Assembly: GCA_024229515.1 (NCBI GenBank)
Contig: JAAESI010000340.1
Coordinates: forward strand, 28,808-92,807
Direction of reading: 5' to 3'
Source of the DNA: Pseudomonadota bacterium
GTDB taxonomy: Bacteria > Myxococcota_A > UBA796 > UBA9615
DNA: 64,000 nt
The position numbers and the translations under genes were made by a program. Position 1 is the first letter of the stretch, and the number at the start of each line of letters is the position of its first letter. Below the pieces are notes generated by a model, which did not search any database, was not told the DNA's origin, and saw only the letters and a program-made list of their open reading frames with translations. Below are positions 57,014 to 64,000 of the stretch, in pieces.

Positions 57014-58044
57014 AGCTGCTCTCGTCCCTCCTCGTCCTCGTCCTCGCCGTCCTGTCGTCCGCCCCCGCGGTGGCGAAGGTCCGCGTCGTCACCACCCTCA
57101 CCGACCTGGCGTGGGTCGCCCAGGAGGTCGGAGGCGAGCATGCCGAGGTGCGCTCGCTGTGCGCCCCCAACGAAGACCCCCACTACGTCACGCCGACCCC
57201 GTCGCTGGTGGCCGCCGTGGGCTACGCGGACCTGTTCGTGGAGGTCGGGCTCAACCTCGAGATCTGGACCGAGCGGCTGCTCGACGGAGCGGGCAACCCG
57301 AGCGTCCGCCCCGGCGGCAACGGCTACGTGCTCGCCTCGCAGGGGGTCACGACCAAGGAGCGGCCGAGCACGCTGAGCCGGAGCCAGGGCGACCTGCATC
57401 CGGACGGCAACCCGCACATCTGGCTGGACCCCCTCAACATGAAGGTCATCGTCGGCAACATCGCCGAGGGCTTCGCGCGGGTCGACGTGGCCAACACGGA
57501 CGAGTACCGGGAGCGGGCCGCCGCGCTGCAGGCCCGGATCGACGTGGCGCTGTACGGCCCCGAGCTGGTCGAACTGCTCGGCTCGCCGCTGCTGGACCGG
57601 CTCGCCCGGGGTGGGCAGCTGAACGACTACCTGGGGCGGGAGCTGGGCGGAACGCCGCTGCGGGATCGGCTGGGCGGCTGGCTCGGCCGGGCCCAGGCGA
57701 TGCAGGGGCGATCGGTCGTCTACTACCACGCCAGCTGGGTCTACTTCGCGGAGCGGTTCGGCCTCTCGATCGCCGCGTACGTCGAGGCCAAGCCCGGGAT
57801 CCAGCCGAGCGCGGGGCACCTCAAGCGGGTCGTCGAGATCGTCGGCGTCGAGCAGGTCCCCGTGGTGGTCGTCACGAGCCACTACGACGACCGCCTGCCC
57901 CGGCGCATCGCCGCGGACGCCGGGATCGAGGTCGCGATCGTGGCGATGATGACCGGCGGAGCCGAAGGCACGACGACCTGGTTCGACCTGATGGATCAGC
58001 TGGTGGACGCCCACGCGGGAGCGTTCGACGGTCCCCAGCCATGA
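57010..58044 (+). CDS. znuA: ZnuA-like zinc/manganese ABC transporter substrate-binding protein
   Basis: 344 residues, cluster A-I metal-binding lipocalin-like binding protein. Sec signal (LLVLVLAVLSSAPAVAK). Metal-ligand positions are visible: His58 in NEDPHYVTPTPS, His136 in NPHIWLDPLN, His240 in YYHASWVYF and a late acidic residue. The His-rich loop common in proteobacterial ZnuA is short here (GDLHPDGNPH only). An insertion near 185-225 lengthens the middle. It would deliver Zn2+ (or Mn2+) to the ZnuB-like permease whose gene overlaps it by ATGA. Confidence 0.85.
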   Translation: MKLLSSLLVLVLAVLSSAPAVAKVRVVTTLTDLAWVAQEVGGEHAEVRSLCAPNEDPHYVTPTPSLVAAVGYADLFVEVGLNLEIWTERLLDGAGNPSVRPGGNGYVLASQGVTTKERPSTLSRSQGDLHPDGNPHIWLDPLNMKVIVGNIAEGFARVDVANTDEYRERAAALQARIDVALYGPELVELLGSPLLDRLARGGQLNDYLGRELGGTPLRDRLGGWLGRAQAMQGRSVVYYHASWVYFAERFGLSIAAYVEAKPGIQPSAGHLKRVVEIVGVEQVPVVVVTSHYDDRLPRRIAADAGIEVAIVAMMTGGAEGTTTWFDLMDQLVDAHAGAFDGPQP

Positions 58045-59351
58045 GCGAGCTCGGCTGGATCGCGGCGCCGCTGGCGGGCTGCCTCATCGCCGTCGGGATC
58101 CTGGGCTACCTCGGACTGCACGTGCTGCGCCGGCAGGTGATCTTCGTCGACCTCGCGTTGGCCCAGATCGCGGCGCTGGGGGCGACCTACGCGTTCTTCC
58201 TGGGGTTCCCGCCGGAGAGCCTCGCCGCGTCCGCCTTCTCGCTGTTGTTCTGCTTTGGGGGGGCGGCGCTGTTCGCGGCCACGCGGGCCCAGGAGGGGCG
58301 CCTGCCGCAGGAGGCGATCATTGGCATCTGCTACGTCGTCGCCGCCGCCGCCGCCGTGCTCCTGGTCGACCTCGCGCGCGACCCCCACGGCGCCGAGCGG
58401 ATCCGCTTCCTGCTGGTCGGCTCGATCGTCTGGGCGAAGTGGGCCGAAATCGGCGTTGCGGCCGCCGTCTGCGGTGGCGTGGGCCTGTTCCACTACGTCT
58501 TCCGCGATCGGTTCGAGCTGGCCACCGCCGACCCGGACGCCCTGCGCGCAGCGGGCTCCAGCCTCGTGCTCTGGGACCTGCTCTTCTACGCCAGCTTCGG
58601 GCTCGCCATCACGGCGATCGTGCGCCTCGTGGGCGTGCTCCTGGTGTTCAGCTACCTGATCATCCCGGGCGCGGTGGCATCGCTGTTCGCCCAGAGCGTG
58701 CGGGGCCGACTGATCACGACCTGGTCGATCGGCGCGGCGGTCTCGGTGGTCGGCCTGTTGTTCGGCTACGAGCATCCGCCCGGTCCGGTCATCGTGGCCT
58801 GCTTCGGCGTCGTGCTTGCGGTGGCGCTGATGGCCCGCTCGGCGCTGGATGCTTCGAACCCGGCCCAGCGAGCGCTGCAACTGGCCGGTGGGGCAACCTT
58901 GCTGGTCGTCGTGTTCCTCAAGCTTCCGAGCCTCGTCGGCGGCGACGTCGAGCACGGGCACGAGGACGAGTCCGGGGTCCACCATCACGTGGGCGACGTC
59001 CACCACGACGAGGAGGAAGACCACCCGGCCGCGGACGCGGGCTTGCACCACCACCCGGAGCTTGCGCCGCCCGCGGGCGAGGGGCCGGCTCTGAGCTCGT
59101 CGGATCCGCTGACCCGGCAGGAGGCGATCGATCGGCTCGCGGCGGATGAGTCGGAGGCCTCGACGGCCCTGCTCGTGGCGCACCTCCCGAAGGAGACGGA
59201 CGAGGAGCTGCAGCTTCGGATCGCTACCGCGCTCCACCGACGAGGGCAGGACGAAGGACATCGGGCCCTGGAGGCGCTGGCGGCGGGAGCCGAGGTTCCG
59301 TTCGTTCGGCTGTCGGCCACCTCGGAACTGGACAGCCTCCCCGCGAAGTGA
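58041..59351 (+). CDS. znuB: ZnuB-like permease fused to His-rich tail and HEAT-like domain
   Basis: 436 residues. Residues 1-280 form an ABC-3 family permease with 8-9 membrane helices (for example APLAGCLIAVGILGYLGLHV, FVDLALAQIAALGATYAFFLG, VGVLLVFSYLIIPGAVASL). About residues 300-345 are a His/Asp/Glu tract (HGHED, HHHVGDVHHDEEEDH, HHHPE). Residues ~360-436 look like two HEAT-type helical repeats (TRQEAIDRLAADESEASTALLVAHL, ELQLRIATALHRRG). A metal-sensing or buffering cytoplasmic or periplasmic tail is inferred. No ZnuC-type ATPase gene is adjacent. Confidence 0.8.
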   Translation: MSELGWIAAPLAGCLIAVGILGYLGLHVLRRQVIFVDLALAQIAALGATYAFFLGFPPESLAASAFSLLFCFGGAALFAATRAQEGRLPQEAIIGICYVVAAAAAVLLVDLARDPHGAERIRFLLVGSIVWAKWAEIGVAAAVCGGVGLFHYVFRDRFELATADPDALRAAGSSLVLWDLLFYASFGLAITAIVRLVGVLLVFSYLIIPGAVASLFAQSVRGRLITTWSIGAAVSVVGLLFGYEHPPGPVIVACFGVVLAVALMARSALDASNPAQRALQLAGGATLLVVVFLKLPSLVGGDVEHGHEDESGVHHHVGDVHHDEEEDHPAADAGLHHHPELAPPAGEGPALSSSDPLTRQEAIDRLAADESEASTALLVAHLPKETDEELQLRIATALHRRGQDEGHRALEALAAGAEVPFVRLSATSELDSLPAK

Positions 59352-59360
59352 GGAGCGCGG

Positions 59361-60899
59361 CTACGCCGTCGGCGGGTTCTGCACCAGGTGCAGGGTCTGC
59401 GTCGGGAACGCGAACTCCACGCCGGTCTCCTTGGCGAGCCGGAACCACTCGGTCATGAGCTCCTGCCGGCCCTCGAGCTCGGCGGTCCAGGTGTCCACCT
59501 CGAAGAAGCAGTACACGAGGATGTCGAGGCTGCTGGCGCTCATGTTGTTCCAGTGGACCTCAGCCGCGTCCCGCATCTTCGGGTTGGCGACGATCGAAGC
59601 ACGCACGCCGCCCACGAACGCTTCGATCTGGGCCGGCGTGGCGTCGTAGGTCAGCGACAGCAGGATCTTGAAGCGGCGCGCCCGGCGCTGCCCCATGTTG
59701 TCGACCGTCGCGTTGGCCACGACGCTGTTGGGGATGCTGACGAGCGAGTCGTAGAAGGTGCGCACGCGGGTGGACCGGAAGCCGACCCGCTCGACCGTGC
59801 CCTCGACCCCGTCGACGACCACCCAGTCGCCGATCTGGAACGGCCGATCGCCGAAGATAGTCAGCGAGCCGAAGATGTTGGAGATGGTGTCCTTCGCGGC
59901 GAGGGCGAACGCCAGACCGCCGAGGCCGAGGCCGGCCAGCAGCGAGCCGACGTCCACGTCCAGGTTCTGCAGCACGAACAGCCCGCCGACGACCCAGACG
60001 AGCACGTCCGCGGCCCGCCGCAGCAGCGGGATGAGCTGGTCGTCCATCTTGGTCTCGGTCTCTTGGCTGACCCGAGCCCAGGCATCGAAGATGAGGTCCA
60101 CCAGGCTCATGCCGATGAGCACCGCGGCGACCGACGCGGTCAGCTTCACGGCGACGAACAGCACCAGGTTGAGGCGAACCGGGAGCCCCAGGTTCGGCAG
60201 CATGATGGCGACGATGCCGGCGCTGACGAGCAGGTTCAGCCGCCGCATCAGGCTGCGCTCGAACTCCGCGTTCCAGGAGTCGAAGAACTTGCGGATGAGC
60301 TTGCGCAGGCCGTTGATGAAGACGAACTCGAAGATCTTGCCCAGCACCGCGGCGAAGAGGATCAGCAGGACCAGCGTCAGCCACTTCCACGCCGCGACGC
60401 CCGCCACGGGCTCCCGGAAGGACGGCGGAAGCTTCTGCGCGACCCGCTCCAGGGGGATGCGGTAGGTCGCCTTGAACAGCCGGGGGGTCGACGCGACGGT
60501 GGCCGAGGAGACCCGCCACAGGCCGTCCGAGCCGACATCGACGTAGACCTCCGGGAGCGTCGGGAACAGCGTGTAGCGCCCCAGCCCACTGTCCGGGTCG
60601 GACCAGTCCGCGGACGCCGGGATCTGAGCGTAGGAGACGTACCTGCCCTGCCCGTCGAGCACCGAAAGGAGGTCGCGCGCGACCTGCGTGCGGTCGGACG
60701 CGGCCTCGGGGCCGCGGCTCCAGTCGAAGCAGAGGCGGGCGAGGTTCAGCCGCTCCGTATCCGGCTGCAGGTGGTCGATCCAGGTCTGGACCGCCAGCCG
60801 CGGCGACGAGCACAGGGACGCGGCGTCGTCGGCCGCGGACGCAGGGGCTGCCGCGACCAGGAGCAGCACGAAGGAGAGGATCAGCGGGAGCGTTCGCAT
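59361..60899 (-). CDS. MscS-family mechanosensitive channel with N-terminal exported extension
   Basis: 512 residues. A signal peptide (LILSFVLLLVAAAPASAAD) and a periplasmic N-terminal domain (about 25-165) precede four hydrophobic segments. The pore helix AGLGLGGLAFALAAKDTISNIFGSLTIF has the Gly/Ala ridges of MscS TM3, and the beta domain (FQIGDWVVVDGVEGTVERVGFRSTRVRT) follows. The C-terminal cytoplasmic domain contains the usual SIPNSVVANATVDNMGQ. It should open under membrane tension to release solutes after hypo-osmotic shock. TACCGT lies 8 nt before the ATG. It converges with znuB with a 9-nt gap. Confidence 0.88.
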   Translation of the reverse strand: MRTLPLILSFVLLLVAAAPASAADDAASLCSSPRLAVQTWIDHLQPDTERLNLARLCFDWSRGPEAASDRTQVARDLLSVLDGQGRYVSYAQIPASADWSDPDSGLGRYTLFPTLPEVYVDVGSDGLWRVSSATVASTPRLFKATYRIPLERVAQKLPPSFREPVAGVAAWKWLTLVLLILFAAVLGKIFEFVFINGLRKLIRKFFDSWNAEFERSLMRRLNLLVSAGIVAIMLPNLGLPVRLNLVLFVAVKLTASVAAVLIGMSLVDLIFDAWARVSQETETKMDDQLIPLLRRAADVLVWVVGGLFVLQNLDVDVGSLLAGLGLGGLAFALAAKDTISNIFGSLTIFGDRPFQIGDWVVVDGVEGTVERVGFRSTRVRTFYDSLVSIPNSVVANATVDNMGQRRARRFKILLSLTYDATPAQIEAFVGGVRASIVANPKMRDAAEVHWNNMSASSLDILVYCFFEVDTWTAELEGRQELMTEWFRLAKETGVEFAFPTQTLHLVQNPPTA

Positions 60900-60933
60900 G
60901 GCGCGCGACGGTACACCGTTCGCGCGCGCAGGA

Positions 60934-62250
60934 TCAGATCGTCTTCAGGAACGCGATCAACGCCTCGCGGTCGGCGTCGCTCCAGTCCAGCCCGTGTTCG
61001 TGGCCCGGCTCGTCGCGCTCGGGGTCGAACATCGCCTCCAGCGTGTCGAACGCACCGTGGTGCAGGTAGGGGGCGGTGCGGCCGACGCCGCGCAGGCTGG
61101 GGATGCGGTAGTTGCCCGTGCCCCGGGCGAAGCTCCCCCCCGCGGACGGGTCGGTGCCGATCTCGTTGACCCGGACCTCCCGCTCGGACGTGTACAGCGG
61201 CGGCGTGTGGCAGTCGACGCAGACCGAATCCAGGAACAGCGCCTCGCCGGCGGCGGCCAGATCGCTGACCTCGTCGACCAGCGGCGGGGGCGCCTCCAGA
61301 GAGCGGTAGTACTCCGCCAGCGCCCACGACAGCACCCGGGGGATGCGGGTGCGCTCGTTGTTGGCGGTGATGAAGAGCGTCTCGCAGCGGACGGCGAGGG
61401 TGGCTGTGCCGCGGTGGAACCAGTTGGCGTTGTGGTGCAGGTAGGGCAGGTCCGCGATGCCGCCGAGATCGGGGTAGGCGTACGGGTTGAAGGCGCCGTC
61501 CGCGAGCACGTCGCTGCGGCCGGGGCCGAGCCGGTCCCAGTCCCCCGCCGCCGTGGAGTCCAGCTCGGGCGGCAGGTCGCCGGGGGTGAGTCCGTCGGCG
61601 AGGAGGCGGGCGACGCCGATGTCCATCTGGCGGTTGGCCAGCGTTGGGGACAGCTCGCCGGTGCGCGGATCCGGGGAGGCGTGGCACTGCGCGCAGGTGT
61701 TGCCCACGACCAGATCCCCGTCGTCGTTCTCGAAGACCCGGAGGCCGACCCGGGTGTCGCCGTCGCGCAGGAAGCCGGCCTGATCGAGGCCGTCCTCGAC
61801 CGTCAGCAGGGCGGCGTAGGTGGAGTCCTGGCGGAGGGGGTACTCGAAGAAGACGCGGCGCCCCAGGTCCACCCATGCCTCCGTCGTGGTCGGGAGCTCG
61901 TCGGGCACCAGCGTGGTGAGCCGCGCGTCGTTGGGGAACGGCTCCCCCGCGAAGGCGGCCGCGACGTCGACGTCGGTCAGCGAACGGGAAGGGACGTCGC
62001 GGACCGGCAGGGAAGACCAGCCGGTCCCTTCAAGGCCGTAGCGGTCGAGCCTCCGGGAGGCGTACGAGTTGTCGTGATCGGTGAGGTCGCGCTCCAGCAC
62101 CGCGCGGCCGTAGTGCACGTTCTCCACGTACTCGACGGGGTCGTCGCCGTAGGGCCAGAGCGGGTCCGGCTCCGGGATCGGCGGCTCCGGGCAGCCCGCC
62201 AGCGCGGCGACGGTGGCCAGCAGCAGAGGGACTCGGAACGCTCGGATCAA
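60934..62250 (-). CDS. Di-haem cytochrome c peroxidase/MauG-like lipoprotein
   Basis: 438 residues from TTG 62250. Lipoprotein signal with lipobox LAGC (Cys20). Two c-type haem motifs, CAQCH (186-190) and CVDCH (344-348), in the usual order of the di-haem peroxidase family, with LPYLHHNANWF and YLHHGAFDTLEAMF as likely haem-ligand regions. The C-terminal LIAFLKTI matches CcpA/MauG endings. It could reduce peroxide or oxidise a protein partner at the periplasmic face. The TTG overlaps the preceding gene's stop (TTGA), so the pair is one transcription unit. Confidence 0.82.
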   Translation of the reverse strand: MIRAFRVPLLLATVAALAGCPEPPIPEPDPLWPYGDDPVEYVENVHYGRAVLERDLTDHDNSYASRRLDRYGLEGTGWSSLPVRDVPSRSLTDVDVAAAFAGEPFPNDARLTTLVPDELPTTTEAWVDLGRRVFFEYPLRQDSTYAALLTVEDGLDQAGFLRDGDTRVGLRVFENDDGDLVVGNTCAQCHASPDPRTGELSPTLANRQMDIGVARLLADGLTPGDLPPELDSTAAGDWDRLGPGRSDVLADGAFNPYAYPDLGGIADLPYLHHNANWFHRGTATLAVRCETLFITANNERTRIPRVLSWALAEYYRSLEAPPPLVDEVSDLAAAGEALFLDSVCVDCHTPPLYTSEREVRVNEIGTDPSAGGSFARGTGNYRIPSLRGVGRTAPYLHHGAFDTLEAMFDPERDEPGHEHGLDWSDADREALIAFLKTI

Positions 62251-64000
62251 GCGGCTCGGCGGCGACGGAGGCACAGCCCCGTCAGCAGCAGGAAGCCGGC
62301 CCACGAAGCGGGCAGGGATGCGCCCCCCACGGTCGTGCAGCCGCAGTCGGGGGCCTCGTTGTCGGCGCTGTCGTCGTCGTCGTCGTCGACCGTGCCGGTG
62401 TCGTCGTCGTCGGTGGCGTCGTCGTCGTCCGTCGCGTCGTCGTCGTCCGTCGCGTCGTCGTCGTCGGTCGCATCGTCGTCGTCCGTCGCGTCGTCATCGT
62501 CGGTGGCGTCGTCGTCATCGGAGCCGGAGTCGTCGTCGTCGTCGTCGTCGCCCGAGTCGTCGTCGTCCCCCGAGTCGTCGTCGTCGCCCAGGCTGTAGCT
62601 GAACTCCTCGACGTCGGACCACGGACCCGAGACCGCGCCATCGTCGGATCGAGCGCGCCAGTACACGGTCTGGTCCTCGGGGAGGAACAGGTCGACGGTC
62701 CACGCGGTCTCGCCGGAGGGGTCCTCGGCGATCTCGACGTCGGCGGCGTGCAGCAGCGTCAGCGCGGCGTCCAGCCAGACCTCGAACTCGTACTCGAGGG
62801 CGTCGCCGTTGGGGTCGGTGGCGTTCTCCACGACGAGGTCGGGCGTCCCGGAGCCGACGATGTCGCCCTCGATGGGGTCGACCGGCACCGGCGCCGTCGG
62901 GCCGTCGAAGAGGCAGGGGTCGGTGCCGACGGCGTACTCCGCGGCGTTGGTGAGGCCGTCGGCGTCGGGGTCGGCGGTCGCGTCGCCGGGATCGGTGGAG
63001 TCGACGCAGGGCTGGCCGTCCTCCCAGCCGTCGGGGAGGCCGTCTCCGTCGATGTCCGCCGCGCCCACGGTGATGGTCCAGGAGATCACGTCGGTGCCGC
63101 CGTCGCCGTCGTCCACGGTCATGGTCACGGCGGCGGGGGCGAAGCTGTCGGCGAAGGTCGGCGTCCAGAGGATCTCGCCCGTACCGGCGTCGATCGTCAT
63201 GCCCGCGGGGGCCGACAGAGACAGGGAGAAGGTGAGCACGTCGACCCCGTAGTTCTGGACCGTGGGGAGCCAGGTGTAGAGCACCCCTTCGGTGCCAACG
63301 AAGGGTGGGAGGTTCGTGATTACGGGTGGGAGGTCGGCGACGTCCACGGTCGCGGTGTCGGTGTCGGTGGCGCCCTCGTCGTCGGTCACCAACAGGGTGA
63401 GGGTCCAGACGCCGTCGTCGGGGTAGGCGCAGTAGCCGGTGGTCTCGCCGCTGGATTCGTAGACGCCGTCGCTGTCGCAGTCCCACTCCCAGCTGACGAT
63501 CGTGCCGTCGGGGTCGCTGGAGCCGCTGCCATCCAGCGGCGGCAGCGGGTTCCCCTCGTCTCCGCTGTAGGGGCCGCCAGCGTCGGCGGTGGGGCCGTCG
63601 TTGACGGAGGTTACGTCGATCGTGACGGTCGCTTCGTTGGACGTGAGCACGCCGTCGTCGACCTCGAACGTGAAGGAGTCCGGCCCGTTGTAGTTGGGGT
63701 CGGGGGTGTAGGTCAGGTTCGGGGCGGAGCCGCTGAGGGCGCCGTTGCTCGGGCCGGGCCCGGTCAGCGTGAACGTCAGCGGCAGGCCCTCGGGGTCGTT
63801 GCCCGTCAGGGTGATGGCGACGGCGACGTCCTCGTCGGTGGTGACGGTCTGATCGTCCGCCGTGGGCGGGGCGTTGGTGATCTCGATGTGGGTGCTGCCC
63901 GTGCCGCCGTCACTGGCGGGGCCGGGGCCGCTGCCGCCGGAGACCTGGAGGGTGCCGTCGATGCTGCCGAGGGCGTGGAAGATCTTGATGCGTCCGCCGC
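62247..64000 (-). CDS. Large surface protein with Ig/cadherin-like domains and MYXO-CTERM-like tail (5' end outside window)
   Basis: The frame is open from 64000 to 62247 (584 residues). Visible in order: a filamentous-protein-like segment ending THIEITNAPPTADDQTV, a cadherin-like/VCBS-type domain (DPEGLPLTFTLTGPG...DSFTFEVDDGV), a PKD-like domain (PTADAGGPYSGDEGN...DPDGTIVSWEWDCDSDG) and a second cadherin-like repeat. Then a Ca2+-binding-type DADGLTNAAEYAVGTDP region and an Asp-rich tract of DDDDAT units come before the tail CGCTTVGGA, hydrophobic stretch and RRRR. It is surely exported. An internal GTG (63650) is not the true start. Confidence 0.78.
   Translation of the reverse strand, partial: GGRIKIFHALGSIDGTLQVSGGSGPGPASDGGTGSTHIEITNAPPTADDQTVTTDEDVAVAITLTGNDPEGLPLTFTLTGPGPSNGALSGSAPNLTYTPDPNYNGPDSFTFEVDDGVLTSNEATVTIDVTSVNDGPTADAGGPYSGDEGNPLPPLDGSGSSDPDGTIVSWEWDCDSDGVYESSGETTGYCAYPDDGVWTLTLLVTDDEGATDTDTATVDVADLPPVITNLPPFVGTEGVLYTWLPTVQNYGVDVLTFSLSLSAPAGMTIDAGTGEILWTPTFADSFAPAAVTMTVDDGDGGTDVISWTITVGAADIDGDGLPDGWEDGQPCVDSTDPGDATADPDADGLTNAAEYAVGTDPCLFDGPTAPVPVDPIEGDIVGSGTPDLVVENATDPNGDALEYEFEVWLDAALTLLHAADVEIAEDPSGETAWTVDLFLPEDQTVYWRARSDDGAVSGPWSDVEEFSYSLGDDDDSGDDDDSGDDDDDDDSGSDDDDATDDDDATDDDDATDDDDATDDDDATDDDDATDDDDTGTVDDDDDDSADNEAPDCGCTTVGGASLPASWAGFLLLTGLCLRRRRAA
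62413..62520 (-). repeat. Six tandem 18-bp units coding DDDDAT
   Basis: Units 62413-62430, 62431-62448, 62449-62466, 62467-62484, 62485-62502 and 62503-62520, with synonymous differences. Flanking DDDDSG units extend the tract. It forms an acidic stalk just before the C-terminal membrane segment. Confidence 0.8.

Noticed and set aside
62340..62600. CRISPR array or frameshift suggested by regular repeats
   Set aside because: The repeats are in frame, without spacers, and encode a continuous DDDDAT/DDDDSG tract.

Overview
This is a very GC-rich window (about 70% G+C by eye) that is almost entirely coding: I find 49 protein genes, including two cut by the window edges, and no rRNA, tRNA, CRISPR array, transposase or phage gene. 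Several traits point to a myxobacterium-like bacterium (Myxococcota or a related uncultured deltaproteobacterial lineage). These are many eukaryote-type Ser/Thr kinases, lipoproteins with MopE-type Cys/Asp metal-binding motifs, Asp-rich low-complexity secreted proteins ending in a Cys-Gly-Cys / transmembrane / Arg tail that resembles MYXO-CTERM, PilT-type ATPases and glyoxalase/lipoprotein clusters. The taxonomic call is an inference from gene content only.

Layout. 1-6.2 kb: a DUF72 gene diverges from a class V aminotransferase, followed by a kinase-ATPase-TPR signalling protein and an orphan, degenerate CpaF-type ATPase. 6.2-12.9 kb: an acidic membrane/TPR protein, glyoxalase II, two lipoproteins and a 940-residue coiled-coil protein. 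12.9-20.9 kb: M48 protease, SpoIID/LytB protein, MopE-type lipoprotein, a hydroxyacyl-CoA dehydrogenase/enoyl-CoA hydratase fusion and two kinases. 20.9-28.8 kb: a homocysteine methyltransferase/methylene-THF reductase fusion, a GbsR/MarR-type regulator, an ABC exporter pair, a secreted PPC-like protein, a Lys/Ala-rich membrane protein, YggT and RibA. 28.9-36.3 kb: a tryptophan operon in the order trpE, trpG, a frameshifted membrane-protein gene, trpD, trpC-trpF fusion, trpB, trpA. 36.3-43.4 kb: a pseudokinase, an alpha/beta hydrolase and a pyruvate-dehydrogenase-type operon in which E2 and E3 form one polypeptide. 43.4-52.6 kb: a Kelch-like lipoprotein, a second kinase-ATPase-TPR protein, a Pro-rich winged-helix-like protein, and a HEAT-repeat/PilT fusion with a mutated active site beside an intact PilT. 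52.7-59.4 kb: a MopE-type secreted protein, a chalcone-isomerase-like protein and a zinc-uptake-like group (small Cys/His protein, barrel, ZnuA, ZnuB fused to a His-rich tail and a HEAT-like domain). 59.4-64 kb: an MscS channel, a di-haem peroxidase-like lipoprotein and the C-terminal part of a large Ig/cadherin-like protein.

Three themes run through the window. First, fused or degenerate enzymes: E2-E3, TrpC-TrpF, HADH-ECH, HEAT-PilT, ZnuB-His-HEAT, a CpaF without the Walker A lysine and a pseudokinase. The most striking new candidate is the HEAT/PilT pseudo-ATPase that overlaps an active PilT. Second, many transcription-unit-leading genes carry a TANNNT-like -10 hexamer only 6-9 nt before the start codon, which suggests widespread leaderless or near-leaderless mRNAs. 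Third, all seven convergent gene pairs end within 9 nt of each other, four of them on shared palindromic stop codons, so there is no space for ordinary terminators.
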